Of a DNA stretch of 35,576 nt, positions 7,073 through 15,968 are shown in pieces. The notes under the pieces were generated by a model. That model was not told the DNA's origin, did no database searches, and was given only the letters and a program-made list of their open reading frames with translations. Positions within the stretch are counted from its first letter, which is position 1. Every line of letters begins with the position of its first letter. Position numbers and translations under genes: made by a program. Source of the DNA: Methyloceanibacter sp. (GTDB lineage Bacteria; Pseudomonadota; Alphaproteobacteria; Rhizobiales; Methyloligellaceae). The stretch lies in assembly GCA_029287395.1 (NCBI GenBank), contig JARFRF010000194.1, positions 1-35,576 on the forward strand, given 5' to 3'.

Positions 7073-7097
7073 TAATGGGTTCGTTGGCATGTGGAAG
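7073..7097 (-). promoter_or_regulatory. Possible heat-shock promoter of hsp20-lon
   Basis: Read on the minus strand, CTTCCAC (7097-7091), an 11-base spacer and CCCATTA (7079-7073) roughly match the RpoH-type pattern CTTGAAA...CCCATNT. The -10 match is good and the -35 match is poor. It would give a leader of about 50 bases before the hsp20 ATG. This is a weak call supported mainly by what it precedes. Confidence 0.25.
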
Positions 7098-7756
7098 TGC
7101 GCGCCGGGACCAGCGCGTCGCCTGCTTATTTGGGAACTCAACGGTCCCAATACAAGGGGAACGGGCGGTTAGGGCCCTTGAGCGACTAACAGTTTGGGCA
7201 CTTGGTGACCCCCGGCAGCGCTGGGTCGACAGTCGGCGTTTGCGTCACGCGGGGAGTTGGCGAGGCATATGCGTCGGACGGGTGATCGGCTGGACCCTGA
7301 CAGGCTTCTGGACCTGAGGCGCTCGCAACTTTGGCTCCGGAACGCGGTGCAGCTTGATCGAGAGGTTGTTGTGGTACTGCTCGCGCACGAACGGCTGGTC
7401 AGGAAAGCGGCCTGAGGGCTGAAAGCCGTAATAGAAGGGCCAAGCGTTTGATTTGGTCCACAAGGCTTCGGGCTAGTTTCCCGAGTGTTTTCAAGGACTC
7501 TGTGGCCCATTGGGCACGGGATTGTCCCTGTATGGTTAACAAAATCGCTTTGTCATTTTTGGCAGCCTATAATGGGCTGATTCTGAATGATAATTTGTGC
7601 GAGACAGAGGTTCTGTTTCGCGGTTGCGTACCGGGACCTATTTAGTTTTTGCTAACTGGGTTCGGCGCAAATGGACTGTGCGCCGGGAGAGCTCGCCTAG
7701 TTTTGCGTTCGTGGCTCTTTCGGCGCTTCCCGTTTCAGCCCTTGGGGGGCGGACTA
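7098..7756. other. Long gap between the hsp20 operon and rlpA
   Basis: About 660 bases separate the divergent hsp20 and rlpA genes. A possible 72-residue minus-strand ORF (7245-7463) is listed separately. A perfect TATAAT occurs at 7568-7573, but the nearest TTGTCA (7550-7555) is only 12 bases upstream, too close for a normal promoter. The part from 7520 to 7660 is AT-richer than its surroundings and is the best place for the rlpA promoter. No RNA gene or repeat was recognised. Confidence 0.4.
7245..7463 (-). CDS. Doubtful small ORF, Pro/Arg-rich
   Basis: The frame encodes 72 residues, starts with TTG directly after an in-frame stop, and has no clear ribosome-binding site. In its favour, third codon positions are rich in G and C over most of its length, as in neighbouring genes, and the composition (aromatic start WPFYYGFQPSGRFPDQPF, then VPEPKLRAPQVQKPVRVQP) is not random-looking. 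It could be a small exported protein with a missed start, the tail of a decayed gene, or chance. I recognise no family. Confidence 0.3.
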   Translation of the reverse strand: MWTKSNAWPFYYGFQPSGRFPDQPFVREQYHNNLSIKLHRVPEPKLRAPQVQKPVRVQPITRPTHMPRQLPA

Positions 7757-8869
7757 TTGGACAGAGAAACATTGGTTGGGCTGGGGCCGAGCTTGGGCCG
7801 CATCAGTTCTCTGGCCGAACGCGTTTTTGACCCGCGTCTGTGGTTTCCTCTGCTCGTTGTCTTCGTCGTAGCGCTCGGGATCTGGTCGGAACCTGCTCCG
7901 GTGGACGAGGAGCCCGATGGTCTGGCGCCGCGCTTGGTCCAAATCGGCGAGCCAGCCCCTAAAGGCGGTGGTCATTTCAAGATCGGGCAGCCCTACGAAA
8001 TCAATGGACAACGGTTCGTCCCAAGAAATGACCCGGATTATGATCGACGAGGTGTCGCGTCTTGGTATGGCGATTTGTTTCACGGGCGCCTCACATCTAA
8101 TGGCGAAATCTTCGATATGGAGCGCTTGTCGGCTGCCCATCCGACGCTGCCGCTCCCGTCCTACGTGAAGGTTACAAATCTCGATAACGGGCTGAGCGCA
8201 GTTTTGCGTGTGAATGACCGCGGGCCATTCCGCAAAGGGCGGGTGATCGATCTCTCCAAGCGAGCAGCCGAAGTGTTGGGTTTCAAGAGGGCCGGTACCG
8301 CCAATGTTCGCGTGAGCTATCTCCGCGAAGCGGGTCTCCAGGGCGACGACGCGTTGGAGCGCGACTACCTCTCGACGCGCGGCTACTCACAATATGCGGG
8401 CACCCGGGGTTCTGATGGAACGCCGGAGGTCGTGATCGCAGTGGCCGCGCCTGGGGAGCCGAAAGATCCTCCGATCCCCGAGCGAGCCCACCGGACAATT
8501 GTTTCTGCCGCTCAGCCTGCTTCGGTAAGTGCAGCGGCCTCTGATGGAACAGATGGGACCCGATTGGCTCAGCTGACCAGCAGGCGGGGCGCTGCGGACA
8601 TAACGGGCGCGATAGGATCGTCTTCGCCAGAAGAACCTAACGGACCGATAATCCAGGCAGGTCTTTTCAGGAACCCGAGTAACGCGCAGCGCGCGAAACA
8701 GACGCTCTCGGGCGTGGGCCCGGTCGAAATTGCACCGATCACGAACCGCGGCCAGACATATTACCGGGTTCGTGTCGGACCGTTTCTAGATGGCATATCG
8801 GCGGCTACGGCGCTTTCCGATGTTGCAGACGCTGGCTACGAGGGCGCGAGGCTCATATTGCAGAACTGA
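7757..8869 (+). CDS. rlpA: RlpA-like septal ring lytic transglycosylase with SPOR domain
   Basis: RlpA proteins cleave naked (peptide-free) glycan strands at the division septum. The chosen TTG start gives 370 residues: a short cytoplasmic start, a hydrophobic anchor (about 27-44), the double-psi beta-barrel domain (about 99-175), a variable linker of about 110 residues, and a C-terminal SPOR domain (about 297-368) that binds denuded septal peptidoglycan. Candidate catalytic residues Glu117 (GEIFD), His128 (AHPTLP) and Asp154 (VNDRGP) are all present. No lipoprotein Cys is seen, unlike E. coli RlpA. The frame is open to a TTG at 7649, but TTG at 7757 has a GGGGGGCGGA run just upstream and gives a sensible anchor. 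The D-Ala-D-Ala carboxypeptidase gene follows. Confidence 0.88.
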   Translation: MDRETLVGLGPSLGRISSLAERVFDPRLWFPLLVVFVVALGIWSEPAPVDEEPDGLAPRLVQIGEPAPKGGGHFKIGQPYEINGQRFVPRNDPDYDRRGVASWYGDLFHGRLTSNGEIFDMERLSAAHPTLPLPSYVKVTNLDNGLSAVLRVNDRGPFRKGRVIDLSKRAAEVLGFKRAGTANVRVSYLREAGLQGDDALERDYLSTRGYSQYAGTRGSDGTPEVVIAVAAPGEPKDPPIPERAHRTIVSAAQPASVSAAASDGTDGTRLAQLTSRRGAADITGAIGSSSPEEPNGPIIQAGLFRNPSNAQRAKQTLSGVGPVEIAPITNRGQTYYRVRVGPFLDGISAATALSDVADAGYEGARLILQN

Positions 8870-8872
8870 GTG

Positions 8873-8896
8873 TTGGCGGGGCGCCGGTTGATTTTT
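8873..8896 (+). terminator. Probable intrinsic terminator after rlpA
   Basis: TTGGCG (8873-8878) pairs with CGCCGG (8882-8887), including two G-U pairs, around a GGG loop, and is followed by TTGATTTTT. It starts three bases after the rlpA stop. The stem is short, so termination may be partial. Confidence 0.4.
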
Positions 8897-8982
8897 CACT
8901 GCTGACATTCGATATTGCTGTCGCTCTGGCGGCTATTGGGGCCGCCTGGCGAACCGCCGTTCCTCAAGCTCGATGTGGCCGC

Positions 8983-10194
8983 GTGCGCGCTTTGCGTAGA
9001 TTGAGAAAAACTGTATTGGCAAGAACCGTCTTGGCATGTGCCTTTGTCGCACTGTGTATGTCGCTTGTATTGGTGCCAAACCCTGCGGCGTCGAAGAAAA
9101 CGAGCGAGTTCAAGACTAAGGCCAAGACCGCGATCCTAATGGATCCGGGTGCCAATCTCATTCTATACGAGAAGGGGTCCGAGCAGCCCATTCCCCCCGC
9201 CAGCATGAGCAAACTCATGACGCTGGCAGTGGTCTTTCGCGAGTTGAAAGCGGGGCGGATCAAACTCGACGATACGTTCACAGTGAGCGAGCACGCCTGG
9301 CGAACAGGCGGTGCACCGTCGGGGACGGCTGCGATGTTCGCGCCGTTGGGCAATGCAATCACCGTTAGCGATCTCGTCCAGGGTGTAGCCGTCCAGTCTG
9401 CAAATGACGGGTCCCTCATTCTTGCCGAAGGGATCGGCGGGACGGAGGAGGGCTTCGTGAAAATGATGAATGACTATGCAGCGGAGATTGGCCTTACGGG
9501 TTCGACCTTTGTGAACCCGACCGGACTCCCTGCAGAGGGTCATGTGATGACCGCGCGAGATCTTGCGAAGCTGTCACGGCATCTGATCGAGACCTATCCA
9601 GAGTACTATCATTACTTCGGCCAGAAGGAGTTCCGTTACAGGGACAGATTCACTTTCCGGAATCGCAATCCCTTGGTCTGGGCTCCAATCGGTGTCGATG
9701 GGTTGAAGACGGGTTTCACCAAGGAAGCCGGGTACGGGCTTGTATCGAGTGCAAAGCGCGGGAACCAACGGCTGATATTGGTTGTCACGGGGCTTGAGAA
9801 AAAGAATGACAGGGAGCGCGAGTCCCGCCGAGTGTTGGAGTGGGGCTTCAAGAGCTTCCGGCCATTCCGGCTATTCGAAGACGGTCAGCAAGTGAGCGAA
9901 GCGCTGGTCTGGGGCGGCGAGAAGCACTACGTGCCGCTTGTGGGGGACGGCGCGATTGATCTGCTTCTTCCAGCAAGTGCAACCGGCGCAGTGTCGGGCG
10001 AGATCATTTATCAGGGCCCGATCAAGGCGCCGATCAAAAAGGGCGACCAGATCGCGACTTTGCGCGTGAAGTCGGCCGATCTCGCGGCGGTCAACGAAAT
10101 ACCGCTTTATGCGGGTGAAGACATAAACAGGAGCGGTTTTGCCAGCCGGGGCATCGACTCGCTTCTTGTGCTCGCATTCGGCTGGCTATTGTAG
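8983..10194 (+). CDS. D-alanyl-D-alanine carboxypeptidase (PBP5/6 type)
   Basis: This periplasmic serine DD-carboxypeptidase removes the terminal D-Ala from peptidoglycan pentapeptides and so controls cross-linking. The 403-residue protein has a basic N-terminus and a signal peptide (about residues 10-36). The three penicillin-binding motifs are clear: SMSK (74-77), SAN (139-141) and KTG (242-244). The PBP5-type C-terminal beta-domain follows (about 285-380), ending in a hydrophobic Leu-rich helix that may anchor it to the membrane. The start is GTG at 8983 with no strong ribosome-binding site; TTG at 8995 is an alternative. It belongs to the dacA/dacC/dacD group; I cannot say which paralogue. 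Confidence 0.93.
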   Translation: MRALRRLRKTVLARTVLACAFVALCMSLVLVPNPAASKKTSEFKTKAKTAILMDPGANLILYEKGSEQPIPPASMSKLMTLAVVFRELKAGRIKLDDTFTVSEHAWRTGGAPSGTAAMFAPLGNAITVSDLVQGVAVQSANDGSLILAEGIGGTEEGFVKMMNDYAAEIGLTGSTFVNPTGLPAEGHVMTARDLAKLSRHLIETYPEYYHYFGQKEFRYRDRFTFRNRNPLVWAPIGVDGLKTGFTKEAGYGLVSSAKRGNQRLILVVTGLEKKNDRERESRRVLEWGFKSFRPFRLFEDGQQVSEALVWGGEKHYVPLVGDGAIDLLLPASATGAVSGEIIYQGPIKAPIKKGDQIATLRVKSADLAAVNEIPLYAGEDINRSGFASRGIDSLLVLAFGWLL

Positions 10195-10220
10195 CGCTGA
10201 GCACGCGGGCCCAACACATC

Positions 10221-10868
10221 ATGCAGCAAGCCATCGAGATCGGACGTTTCATCACATTCGAGGGTGGCGAGGGCGCGGGCAAGTCCACGCAGGTTGGCAT
10301 CCTTGCCGATCGGCTGTCTCGTTCCGGACGCCCCGTTTTCGTAACGCGAGAACCCGGCGGGTCGCCCGCGGCCGAAGAAATCCGCGAGGTTCTTCTATCG
10401 GGCCAGGCGGCACAGTTTGGCCCTCTTGCAGAGTCGGTGCTCTTTGCTGTTGCACGTGGCGACCATATCGACAACGCCATTCGGGTCGCACTGCAGCAGG
10501 GTCAGTGGGTCATCTGCGATCGTTTCATCGACTCCACGCGTGCGTATCAAGGGGCAACGGCTGGCGTGCCGCGTGGCCTTATTAACGCGCTGGAGAAGAT
10601 CACCGTCGGGGCCCTTCTGCCGGACGTGACATTCGTTCTCGACATTCCTGTAGAAGAAGGGCTTGCACGTGTAGCGGCGCGGGCGGAAGGTCAGGAACTC
10701 GATCGTTTCGAGAGCCAAGAGCTCATGACTCATGAGCGCATTCGTCGTGGATTTCTCGATATCGCAGAGGAAGAGCCAAGCCGATGCGCTGTCGTCGATG
10801 CAAGCCAGCCGGAGGCCATGGTCGCCGAAGATGTGTGGGAGACGGTCTTACAGCGGCTTAATCCGTGA
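10221..10868 (+). CDS. tmk: Thymidylate kinase
   Basis: Tmk phosphorylates dTMP to dTDP with ATP in the dTTP pathway. The 215-residue protein has the P-loop EGGEGAGKST (about 14-23), the REPGGS segment (43-48), the DR motif CDRFIDSTRAYQG (about 99-111) that binds dTMP, and an Arg-containing lid near ARAEGQELDRFE (about 153-164). Length is normal for the family. It follows the carboxypeptidase gene by 26 bases and precedes holB, an order widely kept in alphaproteobacteria. Confidence 0.96.
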   Translation: MQQAIEIGRFITFEGGEGAGKSTQVGILADRLSRSGRPVFVTREPGGSPAAEEIREVLLSGQAAQFGPLAESVLFAVARGDHIDNAIRVALQQGQWVICDRFIDSTRAYQGATAGVPRGLINALEKITVGALLPDVTFVLDIPVEEGLARVAARAEGQELDRFESQELMTHERIRRGFLDIAEEEPSRCAVVDASQPEAMVAEDVWETVLQRLNP

Positions 10869-10925
10869 GCTGCGACCGATGCAGAGGTCTCGCCGGAAGC
10901 GGCTCCGTCCGGTGAGTGAAACCCT

Positions 10926-12056
10926 ATGAGCGCCGCGACCAAGAAGTCGGCATCCGCAGTTGTCGAGCCGGATTGTTTAGAGGGCTTTTCCAGTCCACGC
11001 GATGTCGATCGGGTGTTCGGTCACGACGACGCGGCTACAGAGTTCGAGGAGGCACTCCGTAGCGGGCGTTTGCATCACGCCTGGCTCCTTGTGGGCCCTG
11101 AGGGCATCGGTAAGGCTACGCTCGCCTATCGCTTGGCGAGAACAGTACTCGCTCATGCAGAGGCCGGCGATCTTCTGCCAGGCGCTCCCGGCGATGTCGC
11201 ACCAGATCAGCCGATTTTCCGAAAAGTAGCGGGGCTCGCGCATCCCAATCTTCTGCTGATCCGTCGGTCCTGGATAGAGAAGACCAAGCGCTACTCTCAG
11301 GTGATCAGCGTCGATGAAGTTCGGCGGTTGCGTAGTTTTCTCGGTAGCACGGCTGGCGATGGCTCATGGCGCGTCGTGATCGTCGACAGGGCGGACCAGC
11401 TGAACCAGAACGCGGCGAACGCGTTGCTGAAGGCGCTGGAGGAACCGCCGCCGGACACGCTATTTCTACTCGTTTCGAATGCTGAAGGTCGGTTGCCCGT
11501 GACCATTCGTTCGCGAACGCGTATGTTGCGGCTGTCGTCGCTGGACGAAGCGGCGTTGATTGACGCCGTCGACGCTGCATTGACCCGCGATGGCATCGAC
11601 GCAGATGAGGAAACGCGCCGCTTGGCTCTCGCTCTTTCGCAGGGAAGTGTCCGTCGTACGCTGGAGCTCGTTACCGGGGAGGGCATTGGGCTCTACAACG
11701 ACATCATCGCCATGTTCGAGGGGTTACCAGACCTCGATGGTGCAAAGGTGCAGCGCCAGGCCGAAAAGCTCGCCAGTATCAATGAGACGGAGCATCTCGA
11801 GCTCTATCTGACGCTGCTCTTGGGCTTGATCGAGCGGCTGGTGCGCTATGGCGCGACCGGTCAGGGCCTCGTGGGATCGGAGCCAGACTTCGCGCGGCGT
11901 CTGATCACGCCGGAGACATTGCGCGCCTGGGCCGAATCTTGGGAAACGATCTCCGCCGCACGCGCCGAGACGATGGCTTTGAATTTGGATCGCGGGCTGC
12001 TCGTTCTGAACAGCTGGTTTGGCCTTCAGGACCTAGCTTCACGCACACCATCCTGA
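10926..12056 (+). CDS. holB: DNA polymerase III subunit delta'
   Basis: Delta' is part of the clamp-loader complex that places the beta clamp on primed DNA. The 376-residue protein has an AAA+ fold with a P-loop-like GPEGIGKAT (about 58-66), the QNAANALLKALEEPP segment (about 158-172) that is a hallmark of the DnaX/HolB family, and the sensor-1/SRC-like region SNAEGRLPVTIRSRTRML (about 184-201). The remainder is the helical collar domain. Unlike E. coli delta' it retains a P-loop. It lies between tmk and metG, the usual position. No strong ribosome-binding site is seen before its ATG. Confidence 0.93.
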   Translation: MSAATKKSASAVVEPDCLEGFSSPRDVDRVFGHDDAATEFEEALRSGRLHHAWLLVGPEGIGKATLAYRLARTVLAHAEAGDLLPGAPGDVAPDQPIFRKVAGLAHPNLLLIRRSWIEKTKRYSQVISVDEVRRLRSFLGSTAGDGSWRVVIVDRADQLNQNAANALLKALEEPPPDTLFLLVSNAEGRLPVTIRSRTRMLRLSSLDEAALIDAVDAALTRDGIDADEETRRLALALSQGSVRRTLELVTGEGIGLYNDIIAMFEGLPDLDGAKVQRQAEKLASINETEHLELYLTLLLGLIERLVRYGATGQGLVGSEPDFARRLITPETLRAWAESWETISAARAETMALNLDRGLLVLNSWFGLQDLASRTPS

Positions 12057-12121
12057 CGCATGAACCGAGTGCGCTTGGCAGGCGGCGAAGGCAAGGCTAT
12101 GTCTCCGCGTAAGGAGACGTT

Positions 12122-13681
12122 ATGGCCGACAGACAAACTTATTACATCACCACCGCGATCTCGTACCCGAACGATGCGCCGCATATCGGCCATGCCTACG
12201 AGGCGGTTGCGACCGACGCTATTGCCCGGTTCCGGCGGCTGCAGGGGCGCGACGTGTTCTTCCTCACCGGGACGGACGAGCACGGCATCAAGATGCTGCA
12301 AACCGCGCGCAAGCACGGAATCGAGGTCAGTGCACTCGCCGATCGCAATACGCCGAAGTTTCGCGAGATGGTCGAGGTGCTCAATTGTTCCCACGACGAC
12401 TTCATCACTACACGCGAGGAACGCCATAAGCGTGCTGCGCAAGAACTCTGGCGGCGCATGCAGGCGGCAGGGGACATCTACTTGGATAAGTACGCCGGAT
12501 GGTACTCGGTACGCGACGAGGCGTATTACGACGAGAGCGAGTTGAGCGATGGACCCGATGGCGCCAAGCTCTCACCGCAAGGCACGCCGGTGGAATGGGT
12601 CGAGGAGGAGAGCTATTTCTTCCGCCTTTCTGCTTTTCAAGACCGGCTGCTCGCCCACTATGAGGCCAACCCTGAATTCATGGGGCCCGATACGCGTGCG
12701 AACGAGGTCAAAAGTTTCGTGCGCGGCGGCTTGCGCGATCTCTCCGTATCTCGAACTACGTTCGACTGGGGCGTGCCGGTCCCGGATGATCCCAAGCACA
12801 TTATGTATGTGTGGGTGGATGCGCTAACGAACTACATCACTGGCGTCGGCTTCCCGGACGAGTCGTGCGAGACCTACAAGAAGTACTGGCCAGCGGACGT
12901 CCACATTATCGGCAAAGACATTATCCGCTTCCACGCGATATATTGGCCCGCCTTCCTCATGTCTGCCGGCGTCGAGCTGCCGCGCCAGGTGTTCGGTCAC
13001 GGCTTCCTTTACAATCGCGGGGAGAAGATGTCGAAGTCGGTCGGCAATGTCGTCGACCCCAATGCGCTTGTACGTGAATACGGCGTCGACCAGATCCGCT
13101 ATTTCCTGCTGCGCGAAGTGCCGTTCGGTCAGGACGGCAATTACAGCCATGAAGGCATCGTTCAGCGCATCAATGCGGACCTTGCCAACGACCTCGGCAA
13201 TTTGGCGCAGCGCTCGCTATCGATGATCGCCAAGAATTGCGGTGGCGTGGTGCCCGAACCCGGTGACCTTACCGACAACGACAAAGCGATTTTGGCTCAA
13301 GCGGATGGGCTTCTGCCGCGATTGGAGGCGGAGATCGATGCCTTTGCAATCCACAAGGCGCTTGAAGCCATCTGGGCGTTGATCGCCGATGCGAACCGCT
13401 ACTTCGCGGGCGAGGAGCCTTGGGCGCATAAGAAGACCGACCCGGAGCGCATGGGGACGATCCTCTACGTGACGGCCGAGGTCGTGCGCCAAGCGGCGAT
13501 CCTGACACAGGCCGCGATGCCTGAAAGCGGCGGGAAGCTATTGGATCTGCTGAGTGTGCCGGAAGACGCGAGAGACTTCGGCAATCTTGGTGAAGCAGGG
13601 CGCCTCAAGCCCGGAACGGAGCTTCCGGCGCCGACGCCGGTCTTCCCGCGCTATGTCGAGCCGGAGGGCGAAGGGCGTTAG
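12122..13681 (+). CDS. metG: Methionyl-tRNA synthetase
   Basis: MetRS charges tRNA-Met with methionine. The 519-residue protein is class [10 protein letters not shown] (HIGH at 21-24) and EKMSKSVGN (KMSKS at 302-306) form the ATP site, and the anticodon-binding helical domain occupies the C-terminal third. The CP-domain region [19 protein letters not shown] lacks the Cys knuckle of E. coli MetRS, so it belongs to the shorter form, and there is no C-terminal tRNA-binding (OB-fold) extension. The ATG is preceded by AAGGAG at good spacing. It follows holB by 65 bases. In most relatives tatD follows directly; here a minus-strand gene pair lies between them. Confidence 0.97.
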   Translation: MADRQTYYITTAISYPNDAPHIGHAYEAVATDAIARFRRLQGRDVFFLTGTDEHGIKMLQTARKHGIEVSALADRNTPKFREMVEVLNCSHDDFITTREERHKRAAQELWRRMQAAGDIYLDKYAGWYSVRDEAYYDESELSDGPDGAKLSPQGTPVEWVEEESYFFRLSAFQDRLLAHYEANPEFMGPDTRANEVKSFVRGGLRDLSVSRTTFDWGVPVPDDPKHIMYVWVDALTNYITGVGFPDESCETYKKYWPADVHIIGKDIIRFHAIYWPAFLMSAGVELPRQVFGHGFLYNRGEKMSKSVGNVVDPNALVREYGVDQIRYFLLREVPFGQDGNYSHEGIVQRINADLANDLGNLAQRSLSMIAKNCGGVVPEPGDLTDNDKAILAQADGLLPRLEAEIDAFAIHKALEAIWALIADANRYFAGEEPWAHKKTDPERMGTILYVTAEVVRQAAILTQAAMPESGGKLLDLLSVPEDARDFGNLGEAGRLKPGTELPAPTPVFPRYVEPEGEGR

Positions 13682-13724
13682 ACGCGCGGCAATGCGGCGG
13701 GCAGGCCGATATTCGCGCGCCGCG

Positions 13725-13847
13725 TTAGTTGCCAACGCTGTCACAGAACGCCGAAACGAGGAATGCAAAGACCAGGGTACCGGCAAAGGCGAGTGCAAGT
13801 GTCATAGCCGGTAAACGCGGATCGACGAATTCGGTTCCAGTTTTCAT
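13725..13847 (-). CDS. 40-residue single-span membrane protein
   Basis: This small ORF has a strong start: GGAG overlapping the stop of the upstream gene (TAGGAG), then nine bases to ATG at 13847. The 40-residue product has a short polar N-terminus, a hydrophobic span from about residue 14 to 34 (MTLALAFAGTLVFAFLVSAF), and a Cys at residue 35 just past the span, with a short polar tail ending in a TAA stop. It lies 12 bases downstream of the exported glutaredoxin-like gene and is almost certainly translationally coupled to it. A role together with that thiol protein, for example through Cys35, is only a guess. I know no named family. Confidence 0.6.
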   Translation of the reverse strand: MKTGTEFVDPRLPAMTLALAFAGTLVFAFLVSAFCDSVGN

Positions 13848-13859
13848 AAGAAAAAACTC

Positions 13860-14186
13860 CTACCGGCAGTACCGCCGGATTTTGGGCGTGTCGAGTCCGC
13901 TCACTTTGTTCAGGCCAATCAGCATCTGGGGCACGGCCGTCGTGCCAAAGCGCGCTCTCATTTCAGCCTTAACGCGGGGGGTGTCCGCATCCAACAGCGT
14001 GTAGTGAATGCGGTTAAGATCGAGATAGGACAGGAGACGCCGGCACGTTCCGCACCAGGGAGCGCTATAGACGTAAACGCTCTTGCTGCAGCCATCTTTG
14101 GCCGTGCCTGCAGTCGATAAAGGCGAAGTCAGTATTGCGGCGGCAAGGGCGGCGAGAACCCTGAGCCTCCGCGTGCCTATCCACAC
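13860..14186 (-). CDS. Exported glutaredoxin-like thiol-disulfide protein
   Basis: With GTG at 14186 as start the product has 108 residues: a basic N-terminus and hydrophobic signal or anchor segment (about 6-26), then a glutaredoxin/thioredoxin fold. YSAPWCGTCRRL (CGTC at 45-48) is the redox-active CxxC, and TTAVPQM (about 82-88) holds the cis-proline of the family. A further Cys lies at residue 33, just before the fold, and another next to the C-terminus. The signal segment suggests action in the periplasm, unlike cytoplasmic glutaredoxins. The frame is open to a TTG at 14273, but the shorter start gives a proper signal peptide. No clear ribosome-binding site is seen. It is divergent from tatD and precedes the 40-residue membrane-protein gene. 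Confidence 0.75.
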   Translation of the reverse strand: MWIGTRRLRVLAALAAAILTSPLSTAGTAKDGCSKSVYVYSAPWCGTCRRLLSYLDLNRIHYTLLDADTPRVKAEMRARFGTTAVPQMLIGLNKVSGLDTPKIRRYCR

Positions 14187-14343
14187 CGCGTTGAGGTATA
14201 TTTGCCAATTAGGAGTGATGGTGGTCGTCCCATTGCTGCGTCGGCTTGTTTCGTCGGCCAAAGTGCTGCACAAAGGCCCGCCGCTCGGTTACGCGCGTCG
14301 GACCCTAGCAAACTGAACCGTAACGATATTTCATCTTTCCGTG

Positions 14344-15150
14344 ATGCTGATCGATAGCCACTGCCACCTCGATTTCCCGCAACTTCTGTCGGACTTGCCG
14401 GCGCTGCTCTCGCGTGCGGACGACGCCGGGGTAGGGCTCATGGTGACGATCTCGACCCGCGTTGCGAAGTTCGACGCGTTGAAGGAGATCGTTGAGTTGC
14501 ATGAGAACGTCTTTTGTTCCGTCGGGACCCATCCTCACAATGCAGCCGAAGAGCAGGATGTGACACTCGACGAGCTGATTGAGATCGCGCGTCATCCCAA
14601 GGTCGTTGCAATCGGTGAGGCGGGGCTCGATTACCACTACGACTATTCGCCGCGGGAGCTGCAGGCGAAGAGCTTCCGCGTTCATATTGCCGCTGCGCGA
14701 GAGACGGGGCTGCCGCTCGTCATTCATTCCCGAGAGGCCGACGAGGACATGGCAGCGATCCTCGAAGAGGAAAGCGCCAAGGGCTCGTTTCCTTTCGTCC
14801 TCCATTGCTTCACCAGCGGCGAGGACCTCGCGCGACGCGGTCTCGCTCTTGGCGGCTATATCTCGTTCTCAGGAGTTGTGACCTTCAAGAAGGCGGACAG
14901 CTTGCGCAGAATCGCCGCTTCGGCGCCGGCCGATCGGCTCCTCGTCGAGACCGACGCCCCGTACCTTGCGCCGGAGCCTTTCCGCGGGAAGACCAATGAG
15001 CCCGCCTATGTAGCAAAGACAGCCGAGCAGCTCGCCGCTGTCCGCGGTCTTGCGATCCAGGATTTCACGCAGCTTACGACCGACAATTTTTTCGGTCTTT
15101 TCAGCAAGGTGCCGCGCACCTCTCTGAAAGAACATTCAAACACCGCATGA
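14344..15150 (+). CDS. TatD-family metal-dependent hydrolase (DNase)
   Basis: TatD proteins are TIM-barrel metalloenzymes with 3'-5' nuclease activity. The 268-residue protein shows the expected metal ligands in order: DSHCHLDF (HxH near residues 6-8), GEAGLDYHY (Glu near 95), the HSRE His (near 130), the LHCFTSG His (near 156) and VETDAPYLAP (Asp near 205). ATG at 14344 was chosen over the GTG directly before it. The stop overlaps the start of the next gene in ATGA, so the two are translationally coupled. The tatD-MBL pair after metG is a common alphaproteobacterial arrangement. Confidence 0.93.
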   Translation: MLIDSHCHLDFPQLLSDLPALLSRADDAGVGLMVTISTRVAKFDALKEIVELHENVFCSVGTHPHNAAEEQDVTLDELIEIARHPKVVAIGEAGLDYHYDYSPRELQAKSFRVHIAAARETGLPLVIHSREADEDMAAILEEESAKGSFPFVLHCFTSGEDLARRGLALGGYISFSGVVTFKKADSLRRIAASAPADRLLVETDAPYLAPEPFRGKTNEPAYVAKTAEQLAAVRGLAIQDFTQLTTDNFFGLFSKVPRTSLKEHSNTA

Positions 15151-15944
15151 GCTTGAAGGCAACTATCCTTGGCTGCGGCACCTCAGGCGGCGTGCCCCGG
15201 ATCGGCAATCAGTGGGGCGCTTGCGATCCAGCAAATCCCAAGAACCGGCGCCGTCGCTGCGCACTGCTCGTCGAACGGACCGGTGACGGCGGCGTCACGC
15301 GCGTGCTCGTAGACACGCCGCCGGACCTGCGCGAGCAATTAAACGATGCAGATGTCGGCCTTCTCGACGGGGTTCTGTATACCCATGACCACGCAGACCA
15401 TGTGCACGGCATCGATGACCTTCGCATGGTTGCTTACAACGCACGGCGCCGCGTCGATGTGTACTATCTGAAGCCGTTTGGCGAGGTTTTGCGTCAGCGT
15501 TTCGACTATTGCTTCGAGACGCCGCCAGGCAGCGAGTATCCGCCGGTGTTGAACGGACATGACATTGAGCCGGGCGAACCGGTCGTCATTGATGGGCTAG
15601 GGGGGGCGATCAAGGCCATTCCGATTCTTCAGCAGCATGGCTCAAGCGAGTCTCTCGGGTTTCGTTTCAATGGTCTTGCGTACTCACCGGACGTGAGCGA
15701 TTTCCCAGAAGAGTCTTTAGGATTGCTGGAAGGACTCGATACCTGGATTCTCGACGCGCTGCGCTATACTGGCCACCCGAGCCATCTAAGTGTGGATGAG
15801 GCGGTGAGTTGGGTCGGACGCATGCGGCCGAAGCGCGCTGTATTCACGCACATGCACGTGGATTTGGACTACGAGACCCTCAAGGGACAGCTTCCCGAAG
15901 GCATTGAACCAGCCTATGACGGTATGGTCATTGCTGCATACTAG
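15147..15944 (+). CDS. MBL-fold metallohydrolase (PhnP-like)
   Basis: The 265-residue protein has the metallo-beta-lactamase fold of the PhnP/RNase Z-like branch. The N-terminal GCGTSGGVPRIGNQWGACDP (about 9-28) is typical of this branch, which often acts on phosphodiesters. The metal-binding signature THDHADH is at 79-85; further probable ligands are the Asp in YSPDVSD (near 181) and the His in FTHMHVD near the C-terminus. PhnP itself hydrolyses cyclic ribose phosphates, but no phn genes are nearby, so the substrate here is unknown. The start overlaps the tatD stop by four bases (ATGA). It converges on the SDR gene, with only 24 bases between the stops and no clear terminator. Confidence 0.9.
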   Translation: MSLKATILGCGTSGGVPRIGNQWGACDPANPKNRRRRCALLVERTGDGGVTRVLVDTPPDLREQLNDADVGLLDGVLYTHDHADHVHGIDDLRMVAYNARRRVDVYYLKPFGEVLRQRFDYCFETPPGSEYPPVLNGHDIEPGEPVVIDGLGGAIKAIPILQQHGSSESLGFRFNGLAYSPDVSDFPEESLGLLEGLDTWILDALRYTGHPSHLSVDEAVSWVGRMRPKRAVFTHMHVDLDYETLKGQLPEGIEPAYDGMVIAAY

Positions 15945-15968
15945 CTCTTGATCCAGCGAGACTTTCTG

